From assembly GCA_013400975.1 (NCBI GenBank), contig WBMZ01006404.1, forward strand, positions 62,001 through 126,000: a stretch of 64,000 nucleotides of DNA, given 5' to 3'. This document shows, piece after piece, positions 1-14,600 of this stretch; positions within the stretch are counted from its first letter, which is position 1; the number at the start of each line of letters is the position of its first letter. The stretch is from Atrichornis clamosus. Its lineage: Eukaryota > Chordata > Aves > Passeriformes > Menuridae. The translations under genes were made by a program, and so were the position numbers. Below the pieces are notes generated by a model. It made no database searches and was not told the origin of the DNA. It saw nothing but the letters and a program-made list of their open reading frames with translations.

Positions 1-3000
1 AAAATCAGTTTAAATAAGCAGTTACGATAAGATTTCAGTTTTACCTTTTGTAAGTTAAGATTTACATAGTGTTTAGAATAAGAAACTCAACCTATACCAA
101 GAGGTGCTCAGCATGCTTTTTCTAGGAATTTCGGTTTTTATTTGTATTATAGTACGTGCCTATTGTATATCTAACATTCCTTTATAGATTGCTTCCCAAA
201 ATTGCACAAGCTATTTATTAATACATTACCTTAACTGTATAATAGTGTGTTAGATGATTACTTGCAGGTATAAAATTCTACCGTGGTGGTGCCTTGAGAC
301 ATTAAACTGTTTTTTAACTCAACACCAAGTGTATAGCACAGTTCTTCTCATCTGTTTTGCAAAGCTTTTTGTGTACTGTTGTTTCAAGTATCATTTGATG
401 TCTTGACAGAGGAGATAAATATAGCTATTCCTAAAGAAGGTTTTCTGTTAGGACATCACAACTTGACTTTGTTATTTACTCATCTGTGAAGACAGAGGCT
501 TTGATGACCAGACTGCAGAGAAGCATGTTGATTACCTTTTAATTTTTCTGGCTAGCTGCCAAACACAAATACAGATTTATTATGCAGTAAACAGCAGAGG
601 CATAATACAGCATGGGTCACTAGTTGTGAAAATATGAGTTTCTCCATCAGTAATAGCAATTAGATGATAATGCCTAATTATGTTTTTCTTAATTAAAGAT
701 AAACTACTCCTTGATTAAAAGTTTTGCCCTTCACCTTTTAGAAACAGAGGTGAAAATACATGGTTGAAGCAACTCTTTCCATCATCACACCAACCCCATG
801 CAACATCAAAGAGCCAATGGAGTGATTACAGTAAAGGACACAAAGCCCATTAAATCCAGTCTTTCTGCAATTCAGTGCAGATATGGTCTGGGTATATGTG
901 AAACATACATAGGAACACACTGCATATAGATAGTCTAATTTCTCCAAATACTGAAGAAATGTTTAAGGTTTTTAATTAAAATAGATCAATAGTTGAATTT
1001 TATTATACTTTTTTTTTTTGTTCTTCATTCATTATTCATGAGTATTCTTAACCTGGAATCAGAAGTAGAGAGAAAGTGGGGTTTTTGCTTTTTTGAAGAG
1101 GACTTCATAATGTGACTTTCTCTGCTATGTGATCAAACTCTGTGCACTAGAGGAATTGCGTATCTAAAAAACATCAGAAAGACTCTGCTATACCTCTAAT
1201 TTAGGTCTATAAATTGTTGTTACAAGTTCCCAATCATAAGTCATTTTTAAGTCTGAATTATTTTCCTGTCACTTTCTGGTGTTGCTGTATTTTGTCTTTG
1301 TGACTTTTTTATCTCTGTTGTTTTTGATCTATCTGCTTTTAAGTTTTCAGAATGCTGAATTTAGCATGCATAATAGAATTATGCATTTATTAACTGTCAC
1401 TTGAGAGCCAATTTTAATAAACATCATTCAACAATTGTTTATTATGAGGCAGCAACACATTCTGTTAGTTTTGCAGTTTTTAAAAACATTTTACCCATGC
1501 ATTGCCCTATTTATATTCATAAATATTTCTGACACTAAAAAAGACAGACAACATCACAGTGATGTCAAAATCAAATATTTTGTTTATAAAATATTTAATA
1601 TTTCATCAGAAGAAATTTCACTTTATAATCATACTAAATTTTTATCTGTTAAAAATTTTGACTAAACCCAGATCTATTAGCTTTTGCCTCCTACAATCTA
1701 TAAACTTGTTTAATTGACTTATGATATAGTCAAAGGCAAGTTATTAATTACTAATGGTAAAATAGTGTGACATCCTGCTTGTACTATATAAGAGGTGGTA
1801 TATTGATGTTTGACATTCAAACAGCACTTGATTTCTTAAGTAGTTACAGAAGTAGCTGTTTAATTTTACAGATACATGCTTCTCTGTATGTTTTGGACAC
1901 TGTACAGCCAAGTACTGAAGATCTCTCGTTAAGTCATTTCTGCTTTTTGTGCAGAGTAGTAGTTAAATACATTAATATGTAGGCAGAAAAATGAAAGAAT
2001 TACTTGAGCCTTACAGCCTGCATGATTACTTGACTCTGAGGAAACTGTTATTAAGCAACTGATTTCACAGCTAAAATAATTCCTTGACCTCATATTTAGT
2101 TAATGCTTTTAAGGTCATAATTAGCCTTCATGAAAGAGAGGAAAGCATCAAGTAATCCTAGGTTTTGCATGAGTATTTAAATTAATGGTCAAGCAGAGAG
2201 ACTGCTTATATCATGAATTCATAAGAAATTGAAAGATTCAGTGTAACCACTCACCATGGTCAACTTATCTAGTAAATTAATGGAGGAAGGACTTTCCAAT
2301 CATGTGGGATTCTAATTTGAATCGCAGACATAGGTGGGAGAAGAGGAGTATTTACATTCTTCACGTCCAGTGTTCAGTTTGAGAAGCCTGAGTTAGGTGG
2401 CCAGGTTGCCCCAGGCTCCTTCTGAAACAGGCAGAGACGTGGGAGCTGAACACCCTAACGGTGATTCGGTACCTAACTCAATCATTTATCTCTGCATTAC
2501 TGAGTAGTGCAACTCATCAGGAACAGGTTTGTGGGGTGAAACCGTTGGTGCTGAGGACCCAGTGCCCACAATTCGTGCATTTCAGGGATTTAGATCAGTT
2601 TAGCTCTTGTGTGATCCTAACAGAGGGAATTAATGATCGTTAGGTGAAGTTAAGGGAGAGTAAGTGGGCACAATCACAACTGCATTCCTGAGCTGAGTTG
2701 CTAATGTAGAGTCATCCTCAGTCCTCTTCCTGACAGGAAAATATTCCTTCTTCAACCACTTCATTGTTGCCAACTGTTGCTCATTTTTAATATTCTAGAA
2801 TGCTTTCTAGTCTAGTACCCATAACTGGGACCTCAATATGGATGTTTCACCTTCTCCTGAAAGTCTAACTATTGCACAAAGTTTTCAGGTTTTTATTTCT
2901 TTTCCTGGGGAGGTTGAAATATCCGTAGGAGGGGAGAAACTTGAGGAAGTGTCAGTTTTTTCACAAACTGCACATCTCCATTCTGCCCTCTATAATGAAC

Positions 3001-6000
3001 CATCTAGCAGCTGCCATCACTACAGGACTGGCCTGTGTCTGCTTTGTCAAAGATCAGATTTGATACAATACCTCTTTTTTTACCATAGATGCATTATACA
3101 GTGACGGATGATAGAAATCACCTAAAATAGCATTTATACATATATATAAAAGACACATCTCTAGGATAAGCTCACAAGATTTATGAGCCCACAGGTGCCC
3201 ATAAATTGCCTTAGCATCCTCAACAATTACCTTTACTGAGACGGAAATGACATGAAGGAAATAGAAGGTAAGAATTTTTGTAGAAAGTACCTTAAATATA
3301 ATATTCATGCTTATGGAAGTGTATAAATATCTCTAAAATCCACATGTGTTAAATGTATATGTCTATGTACGTTAGGAGCCTAGGGATTAGTTGACTTTGC
3401 TGGGAAAACTGCTGAGTTTCTCAAGGCAATTTACTACTGCCCTTTTCATGCTACATTTCTCCATCAGTTACTTATTCCAGGTTGTTTCATCTCCTCCGCC
3501 TCTACTTCTTTTGCTGAGAAAATATAAGACCAAAGAAAGAGCATTTAATTGCACTATCTGCTTTGCCAAGTTATGTCTTTGTCTAATTTATGCAGAAAGT
3601 GAATTTGTTCTGTTATAAAAGATTTCTGTCCTTTCCAACTAGTATAATCATATTTTGGGCTACTGCACTGTATTACAGCATGTGTTAAATTATTGCTTTT
3701 CCTGTGGTGAATAGCATCCATCATGACAATCACCTGTAAACAAAGAGCAGACACCTCACAAAGACAGGAGAGGCAGCAATTCAGTTCATTACTAGACTGG
3801 AAAGCTCATTTTCCCACAGGTGAACGGGTTATGACTCACTGGTAAAAGATGTAACAGATTTTTAATACACTGGCCTTAATTTTAATAACCTTCTAGAAGG
3901 AGCTCAGTGGGAGAGGACTTTCTATCTCAGACTATAAAGTTGAAGTAGTTATGTCTTGCAAGCAGAGTGTTCCAACTTTTTAGGTTGCCTTTAAAAGTAA
4001 CCAGCTTAAATTTTGAGCAGATTGCAGCAACCATAAAAACCACGCTGTAAGAACATGAAGTTGATTCACTTCTTGTTTGCTGGCACAGGGTGAAGACAAA
4101 ACACATTTATCAGATGTTTCAGTGGCCATGTGCTTGGGATTATAGAAAGTGACATGCAAAGATTCAAACTGCATTTATTAACAAGTTGCAGTCCCTTTAT
4201 CAACAGAGGTGCCACTGCCAGCACCAGATAGACCAGCTCTTCTGCCACATGGTCTCTCTCCTGTCCCTCCATTCTAACTCACAAATGACAAAGGAGTTGT
4301 TCCTTTCACTGTGCACTCTAAACTGTCCTGTGGGGAACCTGGGTTCCCTGAGTGTGATGTGGCACATCATTGCAAATATACAACTCCTAGTAGGACCACC
4401 AAGGACAGGCAAAAGGGTGGAGTCTGGTCTGTCAGTTTTATGGCCTTGAGGTGAAGAAGAATGACGTATGTGACCATTTCAGAAGCAAATCAATATAAAT
4501 AGAAGTCCTGTTTCATAGGAACACAAAGGGACAAATGGAGAGACAGGAAATCACTAGAAATCTTTTCCGTTCCCTTCAGATATTCAAACAGAAGCATCAA
4601 GTCCCTGTTCCCAAATGCTCACAAACAATTCTCACCTTCCAGATGACTTCTGTGTGAGTAGCTCTTCTGGGTGACTAGGTTTTAACACCATCTTAATTTT
4701 CTTCAAACACTTCCTCTGCATGGGGGATATCAGCATTTTTTCACTGTTTGGGGGAAAGGAGTAGTGTTCTGAAAAGGAAGTAGGAAAGAAATTCTGAGGG
4801 AGAAGCTCCATGAGGCTGATACTCTCCACAGCAAACTCTTCTGGACAGAAGAAATGCATGAATCCAGCTGCTTTGTGAAGTGAAGAAGCAAAATCAAATC
4901 TTTTCAGAAATACTTCTTATATCAGCAACACAGTCACAGAGATACTTCTAATCTCATGTTTTTCCTTTGATGTGTAGCAATTGGGGTGTGCAGAAGAGCA
5001 GCTTATCTGATTCCTGCAGGCAGGTTATAGACCTGGCTCTCATGCTGTTTGTGACATCTGGAGCACTTCTCTTCATATCGAATTCCTGCTTCTCTCCCTT
5101 TTTCTCTCTGTTTCCCTCCCCAAAGTCCATTTCATTCTTCTGTTTTTATTTACAGTAAATTTTTATTGTTAGTGACCTAAACTGCAAATCACCCTCCAAA
5201 GGCCCGTAGTCGCTGTTACTGGTTCAGTACCATCTGTATCCCTCTTCCTGCCTTTCAATAGGGATAAACGTCAATGGTGACTGCTTCTCAGACACTGTAT
5301 GCCCTGCTGACCTTTCCTTTGAGAGCTTTGAGGGCACATGAAGGCAGTTGATGTGCTGGTGGCTACAAGATCTTTTGGTCTACAGAATGCGAACTCAGAC
5401 ATGGTTACAGTTTCAGTATTTAATTGTTCACAAAATCCTTTGCTGAAGGCAGGTATAGCTTGAGCCAACAGCACTGCAGTGTCTCCAGCTGCTCCAGGTA
5501 TTTGAGGACTTTTGTGAGGTTCGTTCCCTGTTGGTTGTGGCAGCATTGCTGAGGATGCACATGGGGCTTAACTCCTCTGTCATCCAACAGTAACACAAAC
5601 CTGATCCCACAAGTAGAGATAATTTCCAGTAATCGTTATTTCCATGTTTCCATGGTTACTGGAGAAATTTCTATTTTTGCTTCATGAAGCTATAAAAAAT
5701 CAGAATGTCTTCCAAAATCTTTGCAAGGTTAAAGTTAAGTTGTGAGTAGACAGTATAGCCATTTTTGCTTCATCTGTGCCATCTCTTTACTCCCTTTTCA
5801 CGCTTTCCATCACTTTTGACCTGCTGATCCACAGCAAAGCTACTCCTTGCAAATAATCCCAAAGGGGAGAGCAATCAAACTCTTTCCTACAGGGTTCTGG
5901 AGAGACTTCAGGCATTATTCATTCAGAAAAAAAAAAAAAATTGATTCCTATGTCTGAAGAGTTTGTTATTTATATAAAAACAGTTAGAGCAGATGCAACA

Positions 6001-9000
6001 GGAATTGGCAGTAACCTCCTGCTCCATTTTAATAGCAAGTCTGCCTACAAGAGCCAATATAATTATTTGTTGAACCTGTCAGCTACAGGTAGGCTTAGTG
6101 TGTAGTATGTAATGAAACCTCCATGGAAATGTGTGTTGTTGCATCTGAAAAATTGGGTGGGTTTTTTCAGTTTTCAAGCCCAGGCAATACCTTTATCACC
6201 TAAGAGAACACAGTGACAGGTCCTTAGTTAGCAACCAATCTGTGCCAACAAGTTCTTGAAATTCATGTAGAACCATTCAAAGATAGAAACTCAGGTCCAT
6301 GTGAGCCATACGGCTGGTTTTGGTCACTGCACCTAAGCAGTTTAGCCCTGTTGCTCTCAGGAGTGTCTCAAAGACACACTGCAATACTGGTCTGCCTAGA
6401 CTTCAAAGGTGTCTCGTTCATTTGGATGTATTTTAGTGCTTTCAAAATGCACGTGAAGGAATAAATACAGATAGCCCAAATGTCCCCCCTGGTGTTTCAA
6501 AGGCTCCAACTTTACATCACAAAAATATCCACCAACTTTTTGGAGAAATGAACCAAGCAGTTTACAAGACCTTTCCTGGAGATCTCTCTGCCCCATTTTC
6601 TGTGGTCTCTGGAAAAATGTACTTTACTAAAACTCCCCACTCATTGTATTGCACTTGTAACAACACCACTGCTGCATATAAGTCCCTCAGATAAATATAA
6701 CTACAGAGATTGGAAAGGAACTGCTTGAAGAATTTGCAATATAAAAGAAATGCAAATGTAGAGAGGAAAACTAAAAGGTCAAGACATGAAATCATTTGCT
6801 CAACTTCACAGATGTCAGGTATCCCCCTGCTTGCCTATTTTATTAGGACTTTAGTCTTTTCTAGTTTGTTCCTGTCAATGTTTCTTTGCTCCATGTGATT
6901 CACATACACATGGACATGGCATGAAACATCCCAGGAACAGGATTAGGCATATTTCACCCCGGCATAAATTTCAGCTGGAGAAATTAAGTTTTTTAAATCA
7001 GAAGGCAGTTTTGCTAGCATCAGACACCCCTTGTCTCATGCCACAGAGCTGCCTGCGGGGTAACCACCATCGGAAGTGGAAATACCTCAGTTCTTTCTCA
7101 GCTGTCTTTTGGAATTTCCTCCAGAAGAAACCAGTCTGGTTTCGATACTGTGATCTGGAAAACAGACTTCAGCAGTGCTTCAGGTCACAGCAAGTAACAT
7201 GCAAAGGAGTTACAAAGCTGCCCTTTTATACCCTCAAATGGTGACATCCTATTGTTCCTTTGCAAATGAGATTTTGCAAAAAGGAAGTAGTTAAATTCCT
7301 TTTCATAGTAAATACAAGGACTGCCAGTGTTTATGTGATGGAAACCTCAAAATTTATACTAGCTTGTGTTTTTCCTGCGGCTCTATCAAGTGTCACTGAG
7401 AAGCAATGCTGGGAGTTCAAAAGACAACCAGCAAAAAATATTCTTCTAACATGTTCCTGTCATGTACATTGTGAGCGCATTAATTTTTGAAAGAGAGACC
7501 TGTAAAACAACAATCTATTTGTAATGGGGTTCTGCATCTAGAGTCCTGATACACCATCTCATCTGAGATGTGAAAGGGTCCTGCCAGTATCAGAGTCATA
7601 AATACTGGGTTTACGGACAAAATGAGGGGTAACATTAGCCCAGTGAGAGCACATGGGAGCCGCACAAAGTGACAAGTACTCTGCTACATCCCAGCCTGTA
7701 CACAGCCAGTCTGGAGTGTTTTGCCAATCAAGGTGAACCTGGGCACACAGACGCAATGGTGAAAGGCAGGTGGTGGGACAAACCCTTTTAAACACGTGTA
7801 TCTGCTGGCAGCTTGATCATCCAGACTTAAGTTTTTCTTCCTCCTAGTTGCTTGTGCTAAAACTTTACTTTGAATAATATTAGGGGATGTGAGACTGCTA
7901 GAATTTTGTCCTGCTGGCTGAATATTTTTGAAGATTAATTCAATTATGCTTCGAGTTTTAATAATCTAAACTGGATATTCTTGTTGAGAGAAGAGCCTGG
8001 ATATTGTTTCCTCACAGCATGGGAAATTTAACAGATAGCATAGCAACAGTTTCAATCAGAGTTGTAACTCTGAAGAAAAAAATTACTTAAAACAATCTAA
8101 AAGGGAGGAAACTAGGACTCATCAGCCTCTTAGATAACTGTAATATAAGAAAGTCGTGTTCTCTATTCTGAGAGTTTGTAGAAACCAGAGGAGGTCACCG
8201 CACATGACACTGTCTTTAAGTTATTTTGGCAATGTTCTTGTTTTGGTAGAAGGAATGACTTTGAGCAGATTCACAATTTAATCTTGAAAGAAATCTGTGT
8301 TCCCCTCCCAGAATGATCTGCAATTCGGACTGGTGTGAGCGGTCTGGTTCACCACCCCAGGACAGTCTGTGGATTTACAGAAAATGTTGAAATTTCTCAG
8401 TCCTTGTTGCAGGTATGGCCTGAGAACCCAGGTTTGTATGCAGAGCTGAAGTAGGTCCTGTGGTACAAAAGGATTGTACATGCTTTCTACATTCTATGTC
8501 CAGCTTTGATCACACTTTCTCTGGATTGTTTTGCATCACTTCTTTGAATTGTGCCTACTCTCTAATCTGTGATTAACTTCCCACACAGACCCTCAGACTC
8601 AAGAGGATGGTGGCCTTAACAGTGTCCCTGAATTCACCCTGGAAACGAAGGTGCACTTGCGTTTCCTGACTCCCTGTGACTGATGCATATGAGCCCCATT
8701 ACAGAGGAGCATCTGCTCAAAAACCTTATTCCCTTGAAACCATGCAATAGAACTAATTCCATCGTAGAAAGTTTCTGAGCAGCTGAATGGTTTGGAGGGT
8801 GCTCCCAGGAGTTAGCTCCCCAGAGGCACCATGTGCTTAGTTTTCAACAGCACCTGGGAACTTCAGTCACACTGGAAAAATTAAGTCAATTCCAGATAAT
8901 TTATTGTGTTACCTAATTCAAAAGGTATTGCACCTTGCATGTCCCAGCAAGGGAGATGATGGCTGAGGCCGCGAGGAAAGTGCAAAGAGGATGCTGGTAG

Positions 9001-10380
9001 GAGTGACTTGAGGGGCAACCTTTCCATGAAGGACACAAGGGATTTCCTGGGGTGTCACAGAAGCTACTCAGCGGTGCTTGAAGAGTTTCAAACTGCTCAT
9101 AGTGTTGTAAGCTCCCACTTCTAGTTTGCTCTAACTGAGGGGTATCTCCTGCTGATGAGGGTAGTTATCCCTGGTAGCATTGAAACTAATCTTTTTCTTT
9201 TCTGGGTCTGGTTAGCCTAGAGCTGTTACCAGTCATATTCCATGACTGACAGGAGTCAGTTCCTTGAGCAGTCTTTATCTCACAGACAGACCAAACTGAG
9301 CTTCTTTTGCAGTGTCAGGGTTTACCAGGGTTAAAAAGTAGTATGTCAGCAGGCACCTGGATCCAAGTGTATACACTTCTTACAGAGACATCAGATGGAA
9401 CACAAGTAGGGCATGTAGTAGGATCAAACACCAGACAGTAACATGCTACCAAGAGCATACTAGCAGCTGAGTGTCAAAAGCAGCAATCTGTTCAAACAGC
9501 AGTGAGGGGCACAGAGCATTCAGGGTAAGAAGGGTCAGGTCCGTAACTTCTTTAATGTTTTAAAATGGCTTTCTTGGACTTTTTAGAGCACTTCTACAGA
9601 AATGTAAGATGTAATCAATACTGGAAATGGAGGAAAAGGACTGAGTTACAGTAGTAAAAATCTGTTTTAAAAGTGTATGGCATTGGCAAGTCTTGACAGA
9701 TGTGGGTGCTCGACTCCTTTGAGAACATGAATATATATGGAGGTGGCAAAATACAGATTTGAAATTAAGCTGAAAAGATCCCGAAATGGGGTGCTTTACA
9801 CGTACTTGTTCTTATCATGACAAAAATATTTTTTCTAACTCTCAGCCTTTCCCCCACTTTTCTGTCGGGACTGAAGGGACTACAGGAAGCATGAGCATGC
9901 TGCAGTCTGTCAAAGCTAAGACTCTAATGCATGTGTATGGGATAAATGACCTTTGGATCAGGTAGAGCCTACAAGTCAGAGAAGAAATGAAGCCTGACCA
10001 CAGCAGTTTGTAGCTCAAAAGCAGTTTTCACATATTGGCACAGTCTAACTTCAGGTTTAAACTAGTCTAGGGCAATGACCACCTAGGACCTGTAGACTAC
10101 ATTTCAGGATTCCCAAAAGACCCTACATTATTTCCCAGTCTGCTCAGCAAATTTAGGGAAAGTTGTTTGATTCACTCTGAGCAATGTGAGGGGGAAACAA
10201 CAAAATTCCCAGGAGGCTCAATAACAAATTTCTACTTGCAAACTTTAGAACATTAAGGTAGAATAAGGGACTTGACAAATTTAAATACAACATCCAGACA
10301 AGTAAGGCACTTCACAAATTCTAATTTAGCAAACTTAAACTTGGCCAACTTTAACTTTCCCAGATAAAACAAGGCACTTA
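1..10380. other. Intergenic sequence, no gene recognised
   Basis: AT-rich DNA downstream of NELL2. All open frames are short (at most 107 codons, 6921-7244 plus) and none resembles a protein I know. A poly-A run of 14 lies at 5927-5940 without a recognisable retrocopy. I see no CpG island, RNA gene or named repeat by eye. Confidence 0.6.
5927..5940. repeat. Poly-A run (14)
   Basis: Fourteen A on the plus strand. The upstream sequence does not look like a processed gene copy. Confidence 0.9.
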
Positions 10381-10488
10381 CTAAGGCATTAACTGGAGCT
10401 TTTTAGTCTGGCTTACAATGTATTTTGAGAAGAAGAAGTTAGGAGAAGAAAGAGAGAAAGAAGGAGAAAGAAAGTAAGAGCAGAAAGA
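10381..10488. repeat. Purine-rich stretch
   Basis: About 10427-10488 is nearly all A and G on the plus strand (gaagaagaagttaggagaag and following). Low complexity; it adjoins the LTR-like block that follows. Confidence 0.6.
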
Positions 10489-10619
10489 TATTACCGCCCA
10501 TGGATCCAGTGATGAGACCTTATTGTTGAAATTTACATATCCCTTGGTCAAAGAGATGGTTTCAGTCTTGATCAAATGGAGGTTGGGGGTGGGAAGCCTG
10601 AGAAACGCAAAGTTCAATG

Positions 10620-11040
10620 GTTAATATATGTCCAGGTATAGGTGGGAATGCCCACGTACTTCCCCTGGGAAGGGAGTTTTACACTGCCTGATGCAACACT
10701 GTGGATCTGTTGTACCACTGTGGACCATGTGCAGCCTCTCATGGAAGATGCCAGAAATGAGTCTGAGGGAGCTTCAGGAGTCTTTGATGGTTTGTGACGT
10801 CTTCTAAGACATGACGGCTGCCTCTCACATCAGTGCTGTTGAGCCAGTTAAGCCCCATCAGAAGGGATGAATACAATACCTTCAGGCCTGTGGGTGAATG
10901 TCCCGGTACTTCTCCAGAGAGGAGTTGTCATACCTGAGCCTGATATGTCAGAGAGGATATGATAAAAAGCACTACCCCACCTCGCAGGATCTGCTTCTTA
11001 TTGGCCTCTTCCCTTACCTAGCTCAAACCCCAGCTTTTTG
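10620..11040 (+). mobile_element. LTR-like block with internal duplication (possible old ERV LTR)
   Basis: A GC-richer block in which a motif of about 80 bases occurs twice at 250 bp offset (around 10628-10710 and 10878-10960): ggtgggaatgcccacgtact and tgggtgaatgtcccggtact. The second copy is followed by a TATA-like gatatgataaaaagc and pyrimidine-rich sequence. Repeated U3 motifs upstream of a TATA box would fit an old retroviral LTR, but I cannot name the family and the limits are uncertain. A simple local duplication is the alternative. Confidence 0.35.
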
Positions 11041-11359
11041 CTGAAAAAACGTTGATTTGTCATGGTCATCCTCTGGTGCTCACCCCCTCTGCACCGGGGC
11101 TGTTACCTTGCACCTCATCAGCAAAACATCCCTGCTTTTGCAAATGGCCAATTATTTGAGCCATTAACCATTATTTTTCAGCCTCTCACACCCTAAAAAA
11201 GAGGAGCTGAGAAAGCAGAGTACACCTTCTAGAAGGCTTCCATTTTCTTCAAGCATTTCCTGGGATAATTCACTGTCTTACACCCCACTGACCACTCTTT
11301 TTATGAGATTCATAGTTAGCTCTGCATTTATGTTTGTGCATGCTGGGTTGTATAGCATC

Positions 11360-11643
11360 TGAAGTGAAGGTGCAAAGATGACAGAACTAGGCTCTTTTCA
11401 ATGTCAAGATGAGACAACAAGCACAAATTGAAACAGAGGAGGTTCCCTCTGAATATCAGGAGACAGTTTCTTGCTGTGAAACAGGTTCCTAGGGAAGACT
11501 GTAGTCTCCTTCCTTTGAGAAATTTAAAAGCCATCTGGATATGGTCCTGGGCAACAGGCTTTATGTGGTCCTGCTTGAGCAGGAGAGTTAGACCAGAAGA
11601 CCTTCAGAGTTCTCTTCCAACCTCAACTATTCTGTGATTCTGC
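11360..11643 (+). mobile_element. CR1 LINE 3'-end fragment
   Basis: About 280 bases of CR1. A decayed ORF2 C-terminus is visible in one frame (RRFPLNIRRQFLAV, then NLKAIWIWSWATG), followed by the 3' UTR and tail: ctgcttgagcaggagagtta, gaccagaagaccttcagag, cttccaacctcaactattct, gtgattctgc. A deletion removed the segment that normally lies between the FPLN and the KAIW parts. It belongs to a different CR1 subfamily from the elements at 44800 and 57775, whose 3' UTR differs. Confidence 0.88.
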
Positions 11644-14600
11644 AATTTAGTGAAATATTCACACTTTTACAGGTGTTTTCAGTGTTTGTCTCACATTTTT
11701 CTTGTCTCTCAGTAAAGAAACAGAACTCTAATAATACTTTTACTATGGTTGCAAATAAAACAAAGCCCTTGTATGTGGTGGATACTTACTGAGATGTAAG
11801 TCAAGAACACCAAAGGCAAGCATTTTAGCTGACTAAAGAATGTTTGTGTGATCTCCTTGTGACTAAAAGCTTCCTACCTGGTGCTAGAAAGGTTGTGGCA
11901 GACTTCCATGCAACAAATGTTCACTTTACGGATACCACCACCAGCTCAAACTCTCAAATACTGCCTTCTGTACAATACAACTGATCATTGCATGGTTGCC
12001 ATATGATGTAGTGAAAAGGAGTATGGGATAGACATGGAGCACATGGACACTGGCAAAGGAAGACTTCCCCTCCACTGGAAAATGTCTGACCCCACATGTC
12101 CTAGTCCAGTGCAAAGATGCTGCTCAGGTAACCACTGTCTCATTCCAGTGTTTTACCCTCTGTGTGTAAGTTCCTAGTTTTGGAGATGTAGACAGCCTGG
12201 TTGGTGCAAGCTGTAGTCTTGTCATAGTCCAGGTCAGGATAACCCTTCTCAAGCCGCCTCAGGAAACTTCTTCCCTAGGAGCTGCAACTTCATGACAGGG
12301 TCCACCAGGCTACTTGTGAGACTGAGAACCAGTTGGCCATCTGTGCTGCAGCCAGCCAAATGCACCTCGATCTCAGACAGCATCAGGCTAGGTGCTCGCA
12401 CTGCCAACATGACGGAAGAGGGGAAGCTGGTGCTGCTGGGGCTCTAAGGCTGGATTGCAAGGTCATCTTCTGCAACCACACTCCATGACTCCAGGGACTA
12501 TGAGGCCACAGTATGGGGAACAGTGCAGGGTTTCTCACAGGAAGAATGTTCAGCTCTTCAAGATAAGTCAGAGGATATAGAAGACATTTATCTGATTATT
12601 AGCAGCATCTAGGGACTGGCAAGCACTCAGCAACATATTTAGGATTGGTATCAGTAACACAGCAGATAAACCACAGTTCAAGACACTTGGCAAATGCTGA
12701 GAAACACGTAGAAATTTCCAAGCACCTTTCCATGACTAATCCCCTAAACTTTTAAGCATGCACACACACACACACACACATGCACGGTTAGGTGCAGCCC
12801 CTTCCTCTGGAGTGCCGGTTAGACAATGCATCCACCTTGGTGAAACGTGGGTGCTCTAAATGCACCGTGCCCACTAATCCATCAGTGAGAACATACCCCA
12901 CAAGCCCCCCCACAGCCCACAGTGCCCAGGGACGTCACCATGCTGGCTGCACATAGTTGGCTCACCATAGGAGGCTGCTGCTGGCAGTGTTGATCTTGCT
13001 CACCACTGTAGGATGATTGGCAAAATTTTATTGTAATGTAGGAGGCTTTAATGAAGATGGCTAAAGGCAAGGGACTGAGACAAAGCTCAGCCCATTTTTT
13101 CTCTTGAGCTCCTATTTGTCATATCAGAGTGATTCCAGCTAGCTGGAGCTGCTGCAGATCAATCATAATGTTAAGGGGAAAGACATATTCCTTCCAAAAA
13201 AACCCACCCCAAAACAGTGCAAGAATGATTTGAGATAGACCTCAAATGCTGTTGGGCACCTGCACAGAATAAGTGTGCCATGCAACACAGGAGATCAGAA
13301 AGACATCTTCAGCCAAGGGAGCAGGGATGAAGATGACTTCAGCAATAGCTGCAGTGAAGATCATGTCGGCTGAAGCCAGCTGACATCTGTGAGCAACTAA
13401 TGAGTTGTGAGTTGAGAGAAAAAGCTCTGGCACATGATCTGCAGAACTCAATTCCAGAGGCAATGTTCTCAGCTGCAGGTTGAGGATGAGTGCACATGCT
13501 GAGAAATGCTGAAAATTAACTGATCAAGATAGCCAACAGTTAAGGAAACAAGTCAAAGCAGCACATTGAACTTTTAAGTGTTTCCTCCTCCATACTAATT
13601 AGTCACTTATTACAAGGCTGTCAAGATTCTCTCTCACAGCCTCTGTACCCCATCCTCACTTATAATGTCTTCAGGTGTTTCTTTTTCTATGGAAACAAAA
13701 AATTGAATTAACATGCTGACTGCAAACTGTCACTCAATCTCAATTCTTGGCTGCTGCATATGGTTCTCTGAACCTCTGATTGCCTTACCTTGTTAAAAAT
13801 AAGCACTTTGGGAAAGGAACTCTTCAGTGCCCTGGGCTGTAGTGAGAAGGAACACTTTCCCAACTGTGTGCAGAATTACTAATAACAAAAATATTCTTTT
13901 TCTTATTTATGCTTGATGATTTTCAGGAGTCATTGTCTTGTGCAAAAGTTGTGTGGTTGTGGGTGAAAAAATAGCTTATAGCTACTTGCATGAGTGATAA
14001 TACATTGTCAGGTAAAATATTATAATTAGTGATAATATATGAATTGAATGCTAGACTCCCATGGTTTGGTGCTCAGACACTGATTTATGATTTACAAAAA
14101 TAGCTTATAGCTATGATCTCCCTGCTGCCATTACACCAAAACAATATTTCATCTCAATCTGTACATCCCCTGGGAATTTTAAGTGCAATCTGAGCATGCA
14201 ATCCTCCAGAAAAGGAGGACACAATGCTTTTATGTCATGGTTTATTTTCCTTCTTTAACTCCAATTTCTACCTTCAAGTTAGACCAGCTAAAAATGAGTT
14301 GTGCAAATGTAGTTTCTTTGCACTTTGTGATGTCTCTGACAAAATGATCTTTAAATTGCATTTCCAGAAGAACAGTACAGTTTATGCTCAACAAAAGTAA
14401 GCTTCAAAAAGTACAGTAGGGAACATTTTATTCTGTCTTTGCCTGTGTTGATGTATGGTGTCATTGATTTTGAGCTTTCAACTGATATCAGACAAAACAG
14501 AGCCTTTCTTCTGAATCAGCTGCTCTTCAGAAGTTACAATTGGAAGGAAAATGGATCCATACCTCACTATATTTAATTCTTCAAACCTAAGCCTGGCTCC

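Noticed and set aside
5271..5610. Minus-strand frames of 91 and 60 codons considered as a processed pseudogene
   Set aside because: No recognisable parent protein, and the poly-A at 5927 is too far away and on the other strand.
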